The notes: a model not told the origin generated them from the letters alone. Shown: positions 45,001-53,317, counted from the stretch's first letter. The stretch is 64,000 nt of DNA from Streptomyces collinus (GCF_031348265.1 NZ_CP133771.1:8370001-8434000); one strand, 5' to 3'. Numbers and translations: made by a program.

Positions 45001-46031
45001 GCGTCGGACAGCCGCTTCAGGATCACGGCCGCGCAGCCCTCGCCGCGGCCGATGCCGTCGGCCGCCGCCGAGAACGGCTTGCACCTGCCGTCCGGTGCGA
45101 GGGCGCCCGCCCGCCGGAACGCGACCGTGACGGCCGGCGACAGCAGCAGGTTGACCCCGGCCGCGATCGCCGTGTCGCTCTCGCCCGTGCGCAGGCTGAC
45201 GCAGGCGTGGTGCACGGCGACCAGCGAGGAGGAGCAGGCCGTGTCGACGGCCAGGCTCGGCCCCCGCGTGTCCAGGACGTAGGCGAGCCGTCCGGCGGCG
45301 ACGCTGAGCGCGCCCCCCGCCGGCGCCCAGGGGTCGACGGCGGCCGGGTCGGCACCCGTCAACTGCCCGTACTCCGGTGCGGAGATGCCGACGAACACGC
45401 CGGTGGCCGTGCCCGCCAGAGACCCGGCCGGCACGGCGGCATGGTCGAGAGCCTCGTGGACGACCTCCAGCAGGATCCGCTGCTGAGGGTCCATCACCGC
45501 GGCCTCGCGCGGTGTGATGCGGAAGAAGTCCGCGTCGAACCCGGCGATGTCGTCCAGATAGCCGCCGTACGGATGGGCGTCGGCGGGCGGGAACGCGGTG
45601 AAGTCGCGCCACCGGTCCTCCGGGACGCGCCGGATCGCGTCGACGCCCTCGCCGAGCAGCCGCCAGTAGTCGTCCGGGCCGTGCACGCCGCCGGGCAGGC
45701 GGCAGCCCACCCCGACGACCGCGACCGGCTCGGCCGTCGCGCCCGGCACCGCGGGACGCGGCACCGGACTCACGTCGGCTCCCGGGGCAGGTGTCTCGCA
45801 CAGCCGCGCCACCAGAGCCTCCCCGGTGGGTGTCTCCCACAGCAGCGTCGTCGGCAGCTCCCGGCCCGTGGCACGGGACAGCTCACCGGCCAGGGCGACG
45901 GCGTCCCGCGAGGCCATGCCGAGGTCCGCGAGCGGCCGGTCCAACGGGACGTCGTCCGGGGACGTACCGGTCCAGGCGGCCACCCGCTCGGCGATCAGCC
46001 GGCGCAGCGCCGCCTCGTCGACAGACCTCAT
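42063..46031 (-). CDS. Single-module Pks13-like condensing polyketide synthase (ACP-KS-AT-ACP-TE)
   Basis: 1322 residues from the ATG at 46031, which overlaps the acyl-AMP ligase stop. Domains: ACP1 (Ser41 in LGMASRDAV); KS about 101-525 with Cys266, His401, His441; AT about 620-900 with GHSMGE (Ser708); ACP2 (Ser1009 in DLGLDSLMAV); TE about 1065-1320 with GGWSFGG (Ser1132), Asp1159 and His1296/1297. There is no KR, DH or ER. The substrate motif of the AT is GAGH (806-809), not HAFH or YASH. N-terminal ACP loaded by FAAL, KS-AT, second ACP, TE is the Pks13 order, shorter than the roughly 1730 residues in mycobacteria. It should join an activated acyl chain to a carboxyacyl extender and release a 2-alkyl-3-oxo acid or ester. 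Confidence 0.9.
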   Translation of the reverse strand: MRSVDEAALRRLIAERVAAWTGTSPDDVPLDRPLADLGMASRDAVALAGELSRATGRELPTTLLWETPTGEALVARLCETPAPGADVSPVPRPAVPGATAEPVAVVGVGCRLPGGVHGPDDYWRLLGEGVDAIRRVPEDRWRDFTAFPPADAHPYGGYLDDIAGFDADFFRITPREAAVMDPQQRILLEVVHEALDHAAVPAGSLAGTATGVFVGISAPEYGQLTGADPAAVDPWAPAGGALSVAAGRLAYVLDTRGPSLAVDTACSSSLVAVHHACVSLRTGESDTAIAAGVNLLLSPAVTVAFRRAGALAPDGRCKPFSAAADGIGRGEGCAAVILKRLSDAERDGDRVLAVVRATAVNSDGRSNGLMAPNPAAQQALLERVYAQAGLAADHVDYVEAHGTGTPLGDPIEAGALGAVLGAGRDPDQPLLLGSAKGNLGHLESAAGIAGLVKTVLALHHDTVPPSLHCERGSSLTDPRLRVVTEPEPWPRYGGTAVAGVSGFGFGGTNAHVVLEEGPPGLVPVRPAEEPAARVHLLSDLDTERLRDTAGRLADRLRDRPAHPADVARTLAGRTGRGPVRAAVVARDRAELADALEELAAGRPDARVTTGQRDRVGRGPVWVFSGYGSQWPGMGRRLLAEEPAFAAAVEKLDPQLAPECGLSLYDHLSSGDGLDRLEVAQPVLFGLQLALAELWRSYGVEPAAVIGHSMGEVAAAVCAGALDVADGARVIAVRARLLSGLRGGAMAVVDLDDTELDALARDFPEVHVAVHSSPRQKVVTGEEAAVAGLVRRLEGQGRAARAMRVVGAGHSPQVDGLLPELVDALSGIRARRPLVPVHSTVLDDPRGDCLFDAAHWAANLRRPVRLDRALASAAADGRTAFVEISPHPVLTGAVADTVPGALALATLRRDADGSEAFAGQLGALYAAGQRLPVPPGRVIDLPPPRWRHVRHWWTDGRAARTGPLPEVPPATAPEPSSVLARLTHHIASVTGHSPARITPDTAWADLGLDSLMAVRVRTAVEREFGVELPLRELFAAVTVEDAATRVERALPRDDTPVRPLRAGGSRPPLFLVHAAGGPVGVYRTLTERLGDDQPVYGLERIEEARTVPEKARRYAEAIHAVHPDGPCLLGGWSFGGFVAQETARQLTAAGREVRLVVLIDSVRPLPRPGLTRADRIRAHFEGFAEHVADAHGVRLDLPYDELVAMDDDAARIDTVLRALREAADVPPAALEHQRASYLDMGIGESHRPGGYDGPVLLYRATEPAPHTVRDPAYERDDPALGWDEVCPRLEVVPVPGHHLSLLDPPHVDEIATHLSRTLAEPSP

Positions 46032-47785
46032 CCCGCGGCACCCGCCCGGGCCTGCCCGCCGTAGACACCCTCCAGATACCGGGCGCGGGTCAGCGCCCGC
46101 GACACCTTGCCGCTGGAGGTGCGCGGCACGGTGCCCGGCGGCACCACGACGACGTCGGCCAGCCGCAGCCCGTGCCGGGCGGAGACGGCACCGCGTACGG
46201 CACGCACCAGGGCCGGTACGTCCAGCTCGGCGAGGTGCGCGGTCCGCGCGTGCTCCGCCACGACGACCGCACACTCGCCACCGGCACCGCCCGGCACGGC
46301 GAAGGCGGCGAGCCGGTCCCGGCGCACCGCCGCGTGCGCCTCCTGGGCCGAAGCCTCGACGTCCTGCGGATAGTGGTTGCGCCCGTCGACGATGATCAGG
46401 TCCTTGAGCCGTCCCGTGACGACCAGTTGCCCCTCCAGCACCGTCCCCAGATCACCCGTGCGCAGCCAGCGGCCCGGACCGGCCGCGGCGTCCGCGAACT
46501 CCGCGCCGAAGACCTCCTCCGAGTCCCGGTTCCAGTAGCCGCGGCCCACGTTGGGCCCCTGCACCCAGATCTCCCCGACCTCACCCTCCGACAGCAGGGC
46601 CCGCGACACCGGGTCGGCGACCCGGACCCGCTGACCCGCCGGAGTGCCGCAGCCCGCCAGCAGCACCGCCCGGGGATCGTCGGGCCGGGCGGGCAGGGCC
46701 TTGCCGGCCGTCAGGGCGTCGCGGTCGAGCGCGAACCGGCTGAGCGGCTCACCCGGCCGGGCCGCGCACACGAACACCGTGGCCTCGGCCAGCCCGTACG
46801 AGGGGCAGTGCGTCCCGGGAGCCAGGCCCTGGTCCGCGAACGCCGCGTGGAACCGGTCGGCCGTGCCCGGGCGGACCGGCTCACTGCCGTTGATCAGCGC
46901 GGTCACCTTGTCGAGCCGCAGACCCTCCTTCTGATCGGCGGTGACGGTCGCGACGCAGTAGTCATAGGCGAAGTTGGGGGCGGCGCTCACGGCGTCCGGA
47001 TGCGCGGCGAGCAGCCGCAGCCAGCGCACCGGTTCGTGCAGGAACGCCGCCGGGTCCATCAGCACCGACAGCGCCCCGCGCGCCACCGGGGCCGCGACGC
47101 TGAGCACCAGTCCCATGTCGTGGTAGAGCGGCAGCCAGCCCACACTCGTCATCGGGCGGGCGTCGAGGCCGTAGGCGGACAGTGCCTGGCGGGCGTTGGC
47201 GACGACATTGCCGTGGCTGATCTCCACACCGGCCGGGGCGCGGGTCGAACCGGACGTGTACTGGAGGTAGGCGGTCGCCCCGGCGTCCGGGGCGACCGGT
47301 TCCCGGCCCCGGCCCGCGTCGTCGGGCACCTCGTCCGCGACGACGATCCGCGGCCCGCCTGCCCCCAGGAAGTCCCGCACCTCGTCCCGCGTCCGGCTCG
47401 TGGTCACCACCACCGACGGGCGCGCGTCGGCCAGGACGCCCGCGAGCCGGTCGGCGTGCCCGGGCAGGCCCGGCGTGTACAGGGGCACGGCGACCAGCCC
47501 GGCGGACAGGGCCGCGAGGAAGGCGGTCACGTACTCCGTGCCCTGCGGGCACAGCAGCGCGACCCGGTCCCCGGGGGCCGTCTCGTCCGCGAGGCGCGCC
47601 GCGAGCGCCCGCACCCGCACGTCCAGACGGCGCCAGGTCAGGGTGCGGTGGACGCCGCGCGAGTGCTGTGCCGGGTGCTCGACGAAGGTGAACGCCCGGC
47701 GGTCGGGGGTGGTCTCGGCCCAGTGCCGTACGTATTCCGGCAGTGTGGGGCACGCGGGCGCGAGCGGGGGGCGGCGGCTGTCCAT
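46028..47785 (-). CDS. Fatty acyl-AMP ligase (FadD32-like)
   Basis: 585 residues. The adenylate-forming fold includes YLQYTSGSTRAPAGVEISHGN (ATP loop), GWLPLYHDMGL and SYGLAEATVFV, LRTGDLG, and GRNHYPQDVE. YHDMGL and GRNHYPQD are typical of FAALs, which make acyl-adenylates and pass them to an ACP rather than CoA. The gene overlaps the PKS start by four bases, and the first ACP of that PKS is the obvious acceptor. In the mycolate system FadD32 charges the N-terminal ACP of Pks13 in the same way. Confidence 0.92.
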   Translation of the reverse strand: MDSRRPPLAPACPTLPEYVRHWAETTPDRRAFTFVEHPAQHSRGVHRTLTWRRLDVRVRALAARLADETAPGDRVALLCPQGTEYVTAFLAALSAGLVAVPLYTPGLPGHADRLAGVLADARPSVVVTTSRTRDEVRDFLGAGGPRIVVADEVPDDAGRGREPVAPDAGATAYLQYTSGSTRAPAGVEISHGNVVANARQALSAYGLDARPMTSVGWLPLYHDMGLVLSVAAPVARGALSVLMDPAAFLHEPVRWLRLLAAHPDAVSAAPNFAYDYCVATVTADQKEGLRLDKVTALINGSEPVRPGTADRFHAAFADQGLAPGTHCPSYGLAEATVFVCAARPGEPLSRFALDRDALTAGKALPARPDDPRAVLLAGCGTPAGQRVRVADPVSRALLSEGEVGEIWVQGPNVGRGYWNRDSEEVFGAEFADAAAGPGRWLRTGDLGTVLEGQLVVTGRLKDLIIVDGRNHYPQDVEASAQEAHAAVRRDRLAAFAVPGGAGGECAVVVAEHARTAHLAELDVPALVRAVRGAVSARHGLRLADVVVVPPGTVPRTSSGKVSRALTRARYLEGVYGGQARAGAAG

Positions 47786-47846
47786 CAGGCGGGGCTCCTC
47801 ACGGCGCGGATCGGCCTAGGGTCACGAAGGAAGGGGGAGGGGGCGG

Positions 47847-49421
47847 TCAGAGGGGGATGTTGCCGTGCCGGCGTTCCGGCATCGGAGCGCGTTTGCCGCG
47901 CAGCGCGCGCAGGGCGCGGCAGACCTGCTCCCGCGTCTCGCGCGGCGCGATGACGGCGTCGACATAGCCGCGCTCGGCGGCGAGGTACGGGGTGCCGTGG
48001 GTGTGTTCGTACGCGGCGAGGAGGCGGGCGCGCAGCGCCTCCGGGTCGTCGGACGCGGCGAGTTCGCGCCGGTGCAGGACGCCCACGGCCCCCTCGGCGC
48101 CCATGACGGCGATCCGGGCGGTGGGCCAGGCGAGGTTGACGTCGGCACCGAGGTGCTTGGAGCCCATCACCGCGTATCCGCCGCCGTACGCCTTGCGCAC
48201 CACGACCGTGACCTTGGGGACGGTGGCCTCGGCGTAGGCGTAGAGCAGTTTCGCGCCGCGCCGGATGATCCCGGCCTGCTCCTGCCGCACCCCGGACAGA
48301 TATCCGGGCACGTCGGCGAAGGTCAGCAGCGGGATGCCGAACGCGTCGCAGAACCGCACGAACCGCGCGGCCTTCTCGGACGCGTCGATGTCGAGGACCC
48401 CGGCGGCGTGCAGCGGCTGATTGGCCACGACGCCCACCGAGCGGCCCTCGATCCGGGCCAGGGCGCAGATGATGTTCGGTGCGAACAGCTCCTGCACCGG
48501 CAGCAGTTCACCGTCGTCGACGACCGCGTGCAGGATGTCCCGCATGTCGTAGGCCTCGCCGAGCCGGTCCGGGACGATCCCGTCGAGCCCGGCACCGGCC
48601 GGGGCGTGCCCGGGGGCGTACTCCGGCGGCCGTTCCAGGTTGTTGGCCGGCAGGTACGACAGCAGGTCGCGCACGGTGTCGAGGGCGTCCTCCTCGTCGG
48701 CGGCCAGGAAGTGGGCGTTGCCGTTGACGGTGTTGCTGGTGCGGGCGCCGCCCAGCTCCTCGGCGGTGGTGCGCTCGCCCGTGACCGTCTCGATGACGTC
48801 GGGACCGGTGACGAACATGTGCGAGGCGCCGTCCACCATCACCGTGAAGTCGGTGATCGCCGGCGAGTACGCCGCACCGCCCGCGCACGGACCGAGGACC
48901 ACCGAGATCTGCGGGATCACCCCGGACGCCTTGACGTTGCGCCGGACCAGCTCGGCGTAGAGGGCGAGGGCGGCGACCCCCTCCTGGATCCGCGCCCCGC
49001 CGGAGTCGTTCAGGCCGATCACCGGGCAGCCCGTCTTCAGGGCCAGCTCCATCAGGGCGACGGTCTTCTCGCCGAAGGCCTCGCCCATGCTGCCGCCGAA
49101 GACCGTGGAGTCCTGGGCGAACACGCACACCGGGCGGCCGTCGACCGTGCCGTACCCGGTGACCACGCCGTCGCCGTACGGGCGACGGGCGTCGTGCCCC
49201 GCGGGCCTGGCCCGGACGAACAGGCCGGTCTCGGTGAACGAGTCCTTGTCCAGGAGCCGGTCGATCCGCTCCCGGGCAGAGAACTCCCCGCGTCTGCGCG
49301 GCCCGCCCGGGGCCACCGCCCGCTCCCGGCGGTGCTCCAGGCCGGCGACGCGCTCCGCGGTGCCCCCGGGCGTGTGCGTCGCCGTCTCCCCCGGACCGGA
49401 TGCTCTCACCTCTGTGCTCAC
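47847..49421 (-). CDS. Acyl-CoA carboxylase carboxyltransferase (beta) subunit, AccD4-like
   Basis: 524 residues from a GTG at 49421, five bases after GGAGG, which decides the start. The frame is open further upstream. Two crotonase-type halves carry LNDSGGARIQEGVAALALYAEL and VLGPCAGGAAYSPAITDF (N-half), and AGIIRRGAKLLYAYAEATVPKVTVVVRKAYGGGYAVMGSKHLGADVNLAWP (C-half) with the oxyanion glycines. It carboxylates an acyl-CoA using a biotin subunit encoded elsewhere. As first gene of the operon with FAAL and Pks13-like PKS, it likely makes the carboxyacyl extender, as AccD4 does for mycolate. Confidence 0.92.
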   Translation of the reverse strand: MSTEVRASGPGETATHTPGGTAERVAGLEHRRERAVAPGGPRRRGEFSARERIDRLLDKDSFTETGLFVRARPAGHDARRPYGDGVVTGYGTVDGRPVCVFAQDSTVFGGSMGEAFGEKTVALMELALKTGCPVIGLNDSGGARIQEGVAALALYAELVRRNVKASGVIPQISVVLGPCAGGAAYSPAITDFTVMVDGASHMFVTGPDVIETVTGERTTAEELGGARTSNTVNGNAHFLAADEEDALDTVRDLLSYLPANNLERPPEYAPGHAPAGAGLDGIVPDRLGEAYDMRDILHAVVDDGELLPVQELFAPNIICALARIEGRSVGVVANQPLHAAGVLDIDASEKAARFVRFCDAFGIPLLTFADVPGYLSGVRQEQAGIIRRGAKLLYAYAEATVPKVTVVVRKAYGGGYAVMGSKHLGADVNLAWPTARIAVMGAEGAVGVLHRRELAASDDPEALRARLLAAYEHTHGTPYLAAERGYVDAVIAPRETREQVCRALRALRGKRAPMPERRHGNIPL

Positions 49422-49674
49422 AACCACCTCCGAAGTGGCTCTCGAATATGGCAGCGAGGCGGGGGAGTGCCGTACGGCTCGCCGTTCTGTTTGGGGGAGT
49501 TGAGTCTTCGGGCGCCGGCTTTCATCCGGGTGTGACAAGCGTGCTCCGAGAGCCGGGGCGCGATTCAGCGGCCCGGGTGCTGAATGCGTTCGCCTTCTTC
49601 TATTGGACCCCCGGCCGCGCGGCGTCCAGGCTGGAGTGCACCATCGCCCGACAGCCGGAAGAGGTCACGAACCC

Positions 49675-50532
49675 ATGCACAGCCGCCGCATCGGTGACGT
49701 CGAGGTCAGCGCGATCGGCCTGGGCGCGATGCCCATGTCCATCGAGGGACGACCGGACGAGGAACGCTCCCTCGCCACCATCCACGCCGCGCTCGACGCC
49801 GGGGTGACCCTGATCGACACCGCGGACGCCTACCACCGCGACGCCGACGAGGTCGGTCACAACGAGACCCTGATAGCCAAGGCCCTCGCCTCCCACGACC
49901 GCGGCGGTGACGTCCTGGTCGCCACCAAGGGCGGCCACCTGCGCCCCGGTGACGGCAGCTGGACGCTCGACGGCAGCCCCCGCCACCTCAAGGCGGCCTG
50001 CGAGGAGTCCCTGCGCCGGCTGGGCGTCGACGCCATCGGCCTCTACCAGTTCCACCGCCCCGACCCGCGCGTCCCCTACGCCGAGTCCGTCGGCGCGATC
50101 CGGGACCTGCTCGACGAGGGCAAGATCCGCAGGGCCGGCATCTCGAACGCGAACCCGGAGCAGATCCGGCAGGCCCAGGAGATCCTCGGCGGGCGTCTGG
50201 TCTCCGTGCAGAACCAGTTCTCCCCGGCCTTCCGCTCCAGCGAGCCGGAACTGCGCCTGTGCGACGAACTCGGCATCGTGTTCCTGCCCTGGAGCCCCCT
50301 CGGCGGGATCTCGAAGGCCGGTGAACTCGGCTCGGGCCATGCCCCCTTCGCCCGGATCGCCGAGGCTCGCGGCGTGAGCCCGCAGCGCGTGTGCCTGGCC
50401 TGGATGCTCGCCAAGTCGCCGGTGGTCGTCCCGATCCCCGGCGCGAGCCGGCCCGAAACGATCCGCGACTCGCTCGCCGCCACCGATCTGACCCTGACCG
50501 CCGAGGAACTGGCGGAGCTGGACGCCGCCTGA
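49675..50532 (+). CDS. Aldo/keto reductase
   Basis: 285 residues from the ATG at 49675, after GGAAGAGG. The tetrad is present: Asp in TLIDTADAYHRD with Tyr after it, Lys in LVATKGGHLRPG, and His in GLYQFHRPD. VVVPIPGASRPETIRDSLAA binds the NADP phosphate. IGLGAMPMSIEGRPDEERS places it in the general AKR11-13-like group. It reads away from the carboxylase gene; the 250-base gap could contain both promoters. Confidence 0.88.
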   Translation: MHSRRIGDVEVSAIGLGAMPMSIEGRPDEERSLATIHAALDAGVTLIDTADAYHRDADEVGHNETLIAKALASHDRGGDVLVATKGGHLRPGDGSWTLDGSPRHLKAACEESLRRLGVDAIGLYQFHRPDPRVPYAESVGAIRDLLDEGKIRRAGISNANPEQIRQAQEILGGRLVSVQNQFSPAFRSSEPELRLCDELGIVFLPWSPLGGISKAGELGSGHAPFARIAEARGVSPQRVCLAWMLAKSPVVVPIPGASRPETIRDSLAATDLTLTAEELAELDAA

Positions 50533-50571
50533 CCAGCCACCTGAGAGCCGGGGACGCCGCACGCCGCCCCG

Positions 50572-50670
50572 GGTCTCTGCACGATCCGCGCGAACGTCGC
50601 CCACGGCATGGACGACGCCGACGGGGAGACGGTCCGGGCGGCCCTGCGCGACGCCCACGCCCTGGAGAGG
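50572..50670 (+). pseudogene. Fragment of an ABC exporter ATPase domain (between Walker A and signature)
   Basis: One frame reads GLCTIRANVAHGMDDADGETVRAALRDAHALE, which corresponds to the TIRENIAYG...AAxxAHAHEF segment of ABC exporter nucleotide-binding domains. There is no start or continuation on either side. The matching C-terminal end of such a domain occurs at 51711-51933, beyond the leucine-rich-repeat gene. Confidence 0.5.
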
Positions 50671-50882
50671 GGCGTGTCGCCGACGTACCGTCCCGCCGCG
50701 ATGAGCTCCAGCGGCTCCGCCGTGAGCGGAGCACGTTCAACAACACACTGGTGTCCTTCTCGAAAGTGGGGCAGGTCCCCCTGCCGCGCCGCTGATGTCG
50801 CACCACGCTGATCAGCAAGTCCGAGCCCCACAGACGACGTAATGGCCTCAGGGGGTTGGCGTCGCCCTCGTATCTTTGCGCC

Positions 50883-51692
50883 ATGACGAGCGAGAGAGAT
50901 CCACAGCTCTATGTGAACCGCTGGGGTGACACGTCGGATCCGACCCTGGAACGGCGCGGGATTCGCCAGGATGCCTGCGCGTGTTTCGACCAGTCCAGGC
51001 CGCATCCACGAGCCCGGGTCGGATTTCACACCGAGCGCCAGGACACGTCCGCTCCGGGCTGGCTGCGTCTGCTGGAACTGATTGACGAAGCCGCAGCCGA
51101 CGGGCGCGAGGAATTCCGCCCTCTCGTGGAGCTCAGCGCGGAGGAACGGCGGCAGATCGTCACCCTGCCTCCGAGCATCGCGCGGCTGACCAAGGTCAAG
51201 CACCTTGTGCTCTACGGCAGCAATCTGGTGCGGATTCCGCCCGAGATCGGGGCCATGACGAACCTGGAGGAGTTCACGCCCTACACCTCTTACCGGCTGC
51301 ACTGGTTTCCTTACGAACTCACCCGGTGCAAGAAGCTCACCCGCAGCACGGTGAGTACACGGGCATTGTTCGGCAACTACAAGTTGCGACCGCCGTTCCC
51401 GCACCTGCAGCCTTCCCTGGACTCCGTCGCGGGCCTCGCCACGGGCGAGCTGGATCCCCGGCGCTGGGGCACCACGGCCGTCCACAGATGCAGTGTCTGC
51501 GACCGCCCGACAGGACAGGCTGGGCTCCAGCAGATGTGGATTTCACTGCGCGTGGCCTCTGACGTATTGCCCCTGTTGGTGAACGCCTGCTCATCGGCGT
51601 GTGTCGCCGCACTGCCCGGCGGTGCGCAGGATTACATCCCCACGCCGCACAAGGGCGGCCGAGTCGACCAGCCGCCGTCCGATGGGGACTGA
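50883..51692 (+). CDS. Leucine-rich-repeat protein with C-terminal zinc-ribbon-like cysteines
   Basis: 269 residues from the ATG at 50883. The middle shows LRR-type phrases: LPPSIARLTKVKHLVLYGSNLVRIPPEIGAMTNLEEF. CSVCDRPTGQAGL and CSSAC further on could form a metal site. The N-terminal YVNRWGDTSDPTLERRGIRQDACACF and FHTERQDTSAPGWLRLLELIDEAAADGREEF are conserved in a streptomycete family of LRR proteins without assigned role. Codon use and GC are clearly lower than surroundings. ABC exporter fragments flank the gene, so it looks inserted. Confidence 0.7.
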   Translation: MTSERDPQLYVNRWGDTSDPTLERRGIRQDACACFDQSRPHPRARVGFHTERQDTSAPGWLRLLELIDEAAADGREEFRPLVELSAEERRQIVTLPPSIARLTKVKHLVLYGSNLVRIPPEIGAMTNLEEFTPYTSYRLHWFPYELTRCKKLTRSTVSTRALFGNYKLRPPFPHLQPSLDSVAGLATGELDPRRWGTTAVHRCSVCDRPTGQAGLQQMWISLRVASDVLPLLVNACSSACVAALPGGAQDYIPTPHKGGRVDQPPSDGD

Positions 51693-51710
51693 CCGACCGG
51701 GCACCGGAGC

Positions 51711-51933
51711 CTCGGCGCTCGACACCCGCTCGGAGGTCCTCGTCCAGCAGGCGCCGGCCCGGCTGCTGGACGGGCGCACCACGTTCGTCGTCGCGCACCG
51801 GCTGTCCACCGTCCAGGGCGCCGACCGGATCGTGGTGATGGGCGACGGACGCATCGAGGAGATCGGCACGTACGAGGAGCTGCTGCGCAAGGGCGGGGCA
51901 TACACCGCTCTGCACAGAGGCCAGCTCACCTAA
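51711..51933 (+). pseudogene. C-terminal remnant of an ABC exporter ATPase
   Basis: SALDTRSEVLVQQAPARLLDGRTTFVVAHRLSTVQGADRIVVMGDGRIEEIGTYEELLRKGGAYTALHRGQLT is the stretch from just after Walker B (…DEATSALD) through the switch-region AHRLST to the natural end of an ABC exporter. The Walker A, signature and membrane domain are absent. The upstream frame is unrelated, so it cannot make a functional protein. Confidence 0.75.
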
Positions 51934-52044
51934 TACCGGACGCAACCGATCAGTTCTCGTCAAATCCGCTACAGGTGAGAAAATCGTGTGAATGCTTCCG
52001 CGTGGTTCGGGCATACGCAGCGAAAACACAGAGAGGGGCGCTAC

Positions 52045-52296
52045 GTGCTTGTACCGGACCGGAAGATCGTCAGGGAGTTGCTGACGCGGTACGCGTCGCT
52101 GAGGATCGCTCAGTCGGAGAGGCACGTGCCGAAGGCGGCACGCGAGCTGGAGGACGTCAGCTACACGCTGTGCGTGATGATGGGGACGTCCGACATCAGT
52201 GACGCCATCGCCAAGGCGGATGTCCTGCTGCTCACCGAGGGGCGGCCGGACGCCGCCGACGCGGACGGGGAGAGCGGCCTGACGCTGGTCGGCTGA
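52045..52296 (+). CDS. DUF5133 domain protein
   Basis: 83 residues from a GTG at 52045 with GAGAGGGG upstream. VLVPDRKIVRELLTRYASLRIAQ...RELEDVSYTLCVMMGTSDISDAIAKADVLL is the complete DUF5133 domain, a small helical streptomycete family. Several members are linked to regulators, but the function is unknown. It has a separate transcript and ends at a strong stem-loop. Confidence 0.82.
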   Translation: MLVPDRKIVRELLTRYASLRIAQSERHVPKAARELEDVSYTLCVMMGTSDISDAIAKADVLLLTEGRPDAADADGESGLTLVG

Positions 52297-52330
52297 CCGC
52301 TGACGAACGGCCCGGCGCGGACCGGGCGGC

Positions 52331-52368
52331 ACGCCTCGGCGGCCCCTAGGGAGGGGCCGCCGAGGCGT
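52331..52368. terminator. Convergent terminator
   Basis: ACGCCTCGGCGGCCCCT (52331-52347) pairs exactly with 52352-52368 around AGGG. The stem overlaps the last codons of the GlxA-type gene. Serves both convergent genes. Confidence 0.75.
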
Positions 52369-53317
52369 TCGTCCGACCGTGGAACGCCGTGCGGTAGGCG
52401 TACGGCGTGGTGCCCACCACCTTGCGGAACCGCTCCCGGAACGCGGTCGGCGAGCCGAAACCGGCCTGGCGCGCGATCCGTTCGACGGAGTGGTCGGAGT
52501 TCTCCAGCAGGTACTGGGCGCGCCGCACCCGCGCCCGCAGCAGCCACTGCAGCGGTGTGGTGCCGGTCTGCTCGCGGAAGCGGCGGCTGAAGGTCCGCTC
52601 GCTCATCCCCGCCCGCGCCGCCAGCGTGCCCAGCGTCACCTCGTGCGCGAGATGGTCCTCGATCCACTCCAGCACCGGTTCGAGCGCGGACCCCCGGGGC
52701 ACGGGCGGATGCTCGTGCACGATGAACTGGGCCTGCCCGCCCTCCCGTTCCAGCGGCATGACCGACATGCGGGCGATGTTCGCGGCGACGGCCGATCCCA
52801 GGTCCCGCCGGATCATGTGCAGGCACAGATCCAGCGCCGCGGCCGCACCGGCCGAGGTGAGGATCTGCCCGTTGTCGACGTACAGCACGTCCGGCTCCAC
52901 CTCGACCCGCGGGAAGCGCCGGGCCAGTTCGCCGGCGGCCACCCAGTGCGTGGTGGCGCGCAGCCCGTCCAGCAGCCCGGCCTCCGCCAGCACGAAGGCC
53001 CCCACGCACACCGACGCGATCCGGGTCCCGGCCCCGGCCGCCTCCCGCAGGGCCGCCAGCACCCGGGCGGACGGCGGCGCCGCGTCGGGGGAGCAGCCGG
53101 GCACGATGACGGTGTCCGCCTCCGCCAGCGCCTCCAGCCCCCGATCGATCCGCAGGGTGAAGCCGCCGTCCGCGCGCACCTCGGGCCTCTCGGCGCACAA
53201 CCGGACCCGGTAGGCGGGCCGCCCGTCCGGCAGCTGCGTCCAGGCGAACGTCTGCTGGGGCGCCGCCATGTCGAAGGGCACGACTCCGTCGAGGACCAGG
53301 ATCGCCACAGAGTGCAT
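52346..53317 (-). CDS. GlxA/AraC-type transcriptional regulator (DJ-1 domain plus AraC HTH)
   Basis: 323 residues from the ATG at 53317. The N-terminal DJ-1/PfpI-like domain (MHSVAILVLDGVVPFDMAAP, IASVCVGAFVLAEAGLLDGLRATTHW with a Cys elbow) is joined to two AraC helix-turn-helix units (VTLGTLAARAGMSERTFSRRFREQTGTTP and SVERIARQAGFGSPTAFRERFRKVVGTTPYAYR). This is the GlxA/AdpA architecture. The divergent membrane protein gene at 53501 may be its target. The ligand is unknown. Confidence 0.92.
   Translation of the reverse strand: MHSVAILVLDGVVPFDMAAPQQTFAWTQLPDGRPAYRVRLCAERPEVRADGGFTLRIDRGLEALAEADTVIVPGCSPDAAPPSARVLAALREAAGAGTRIASVCVGAFVLAEAGLLDGLRATTHWVAAGELARRFPRVEVEPDVLYVDNGQILTSAGAAAALDLCLHMIRRDLGSAVAANIARMSVMPLEREGGQAQFIVHEHPPVPRGSALEPVLEWIEDHLAHEVTLGTLAARAGMSERTFSRRFREQTGTTPLQWLLRARVRRAQYLLENSDHSVERIARQAGFGSPTAFRERFRKVVGTTPYAYRTAFHGRTNASAAPP

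Noticed and set aside
43182..46064. 960-codon open frame antisense to the PKS
   Set aside because: High GC leaves long stop-free frames opposite real genes. The translation is low-complexity Arg/Gly/Val with no domain, whereas the opposite strand gives a full PKS.
46032..46274. Upstream extension of the PKS reading frame
   Set aside because: It overlaps the acyl-AMP ligase in another frame and is basic nonsense. The ATG at 46031 overlaps the ligase stop as expected for coupling.
16221..49421. Proteasome subunit as resistance gene for the product of the Pks13-like operon
   Set aside because: They are 25-33 kb apart with unrelated primary-metabolism genes between, and the PKS has no epoxyketone, aldehyde or beta-lactone warhead enzymology.
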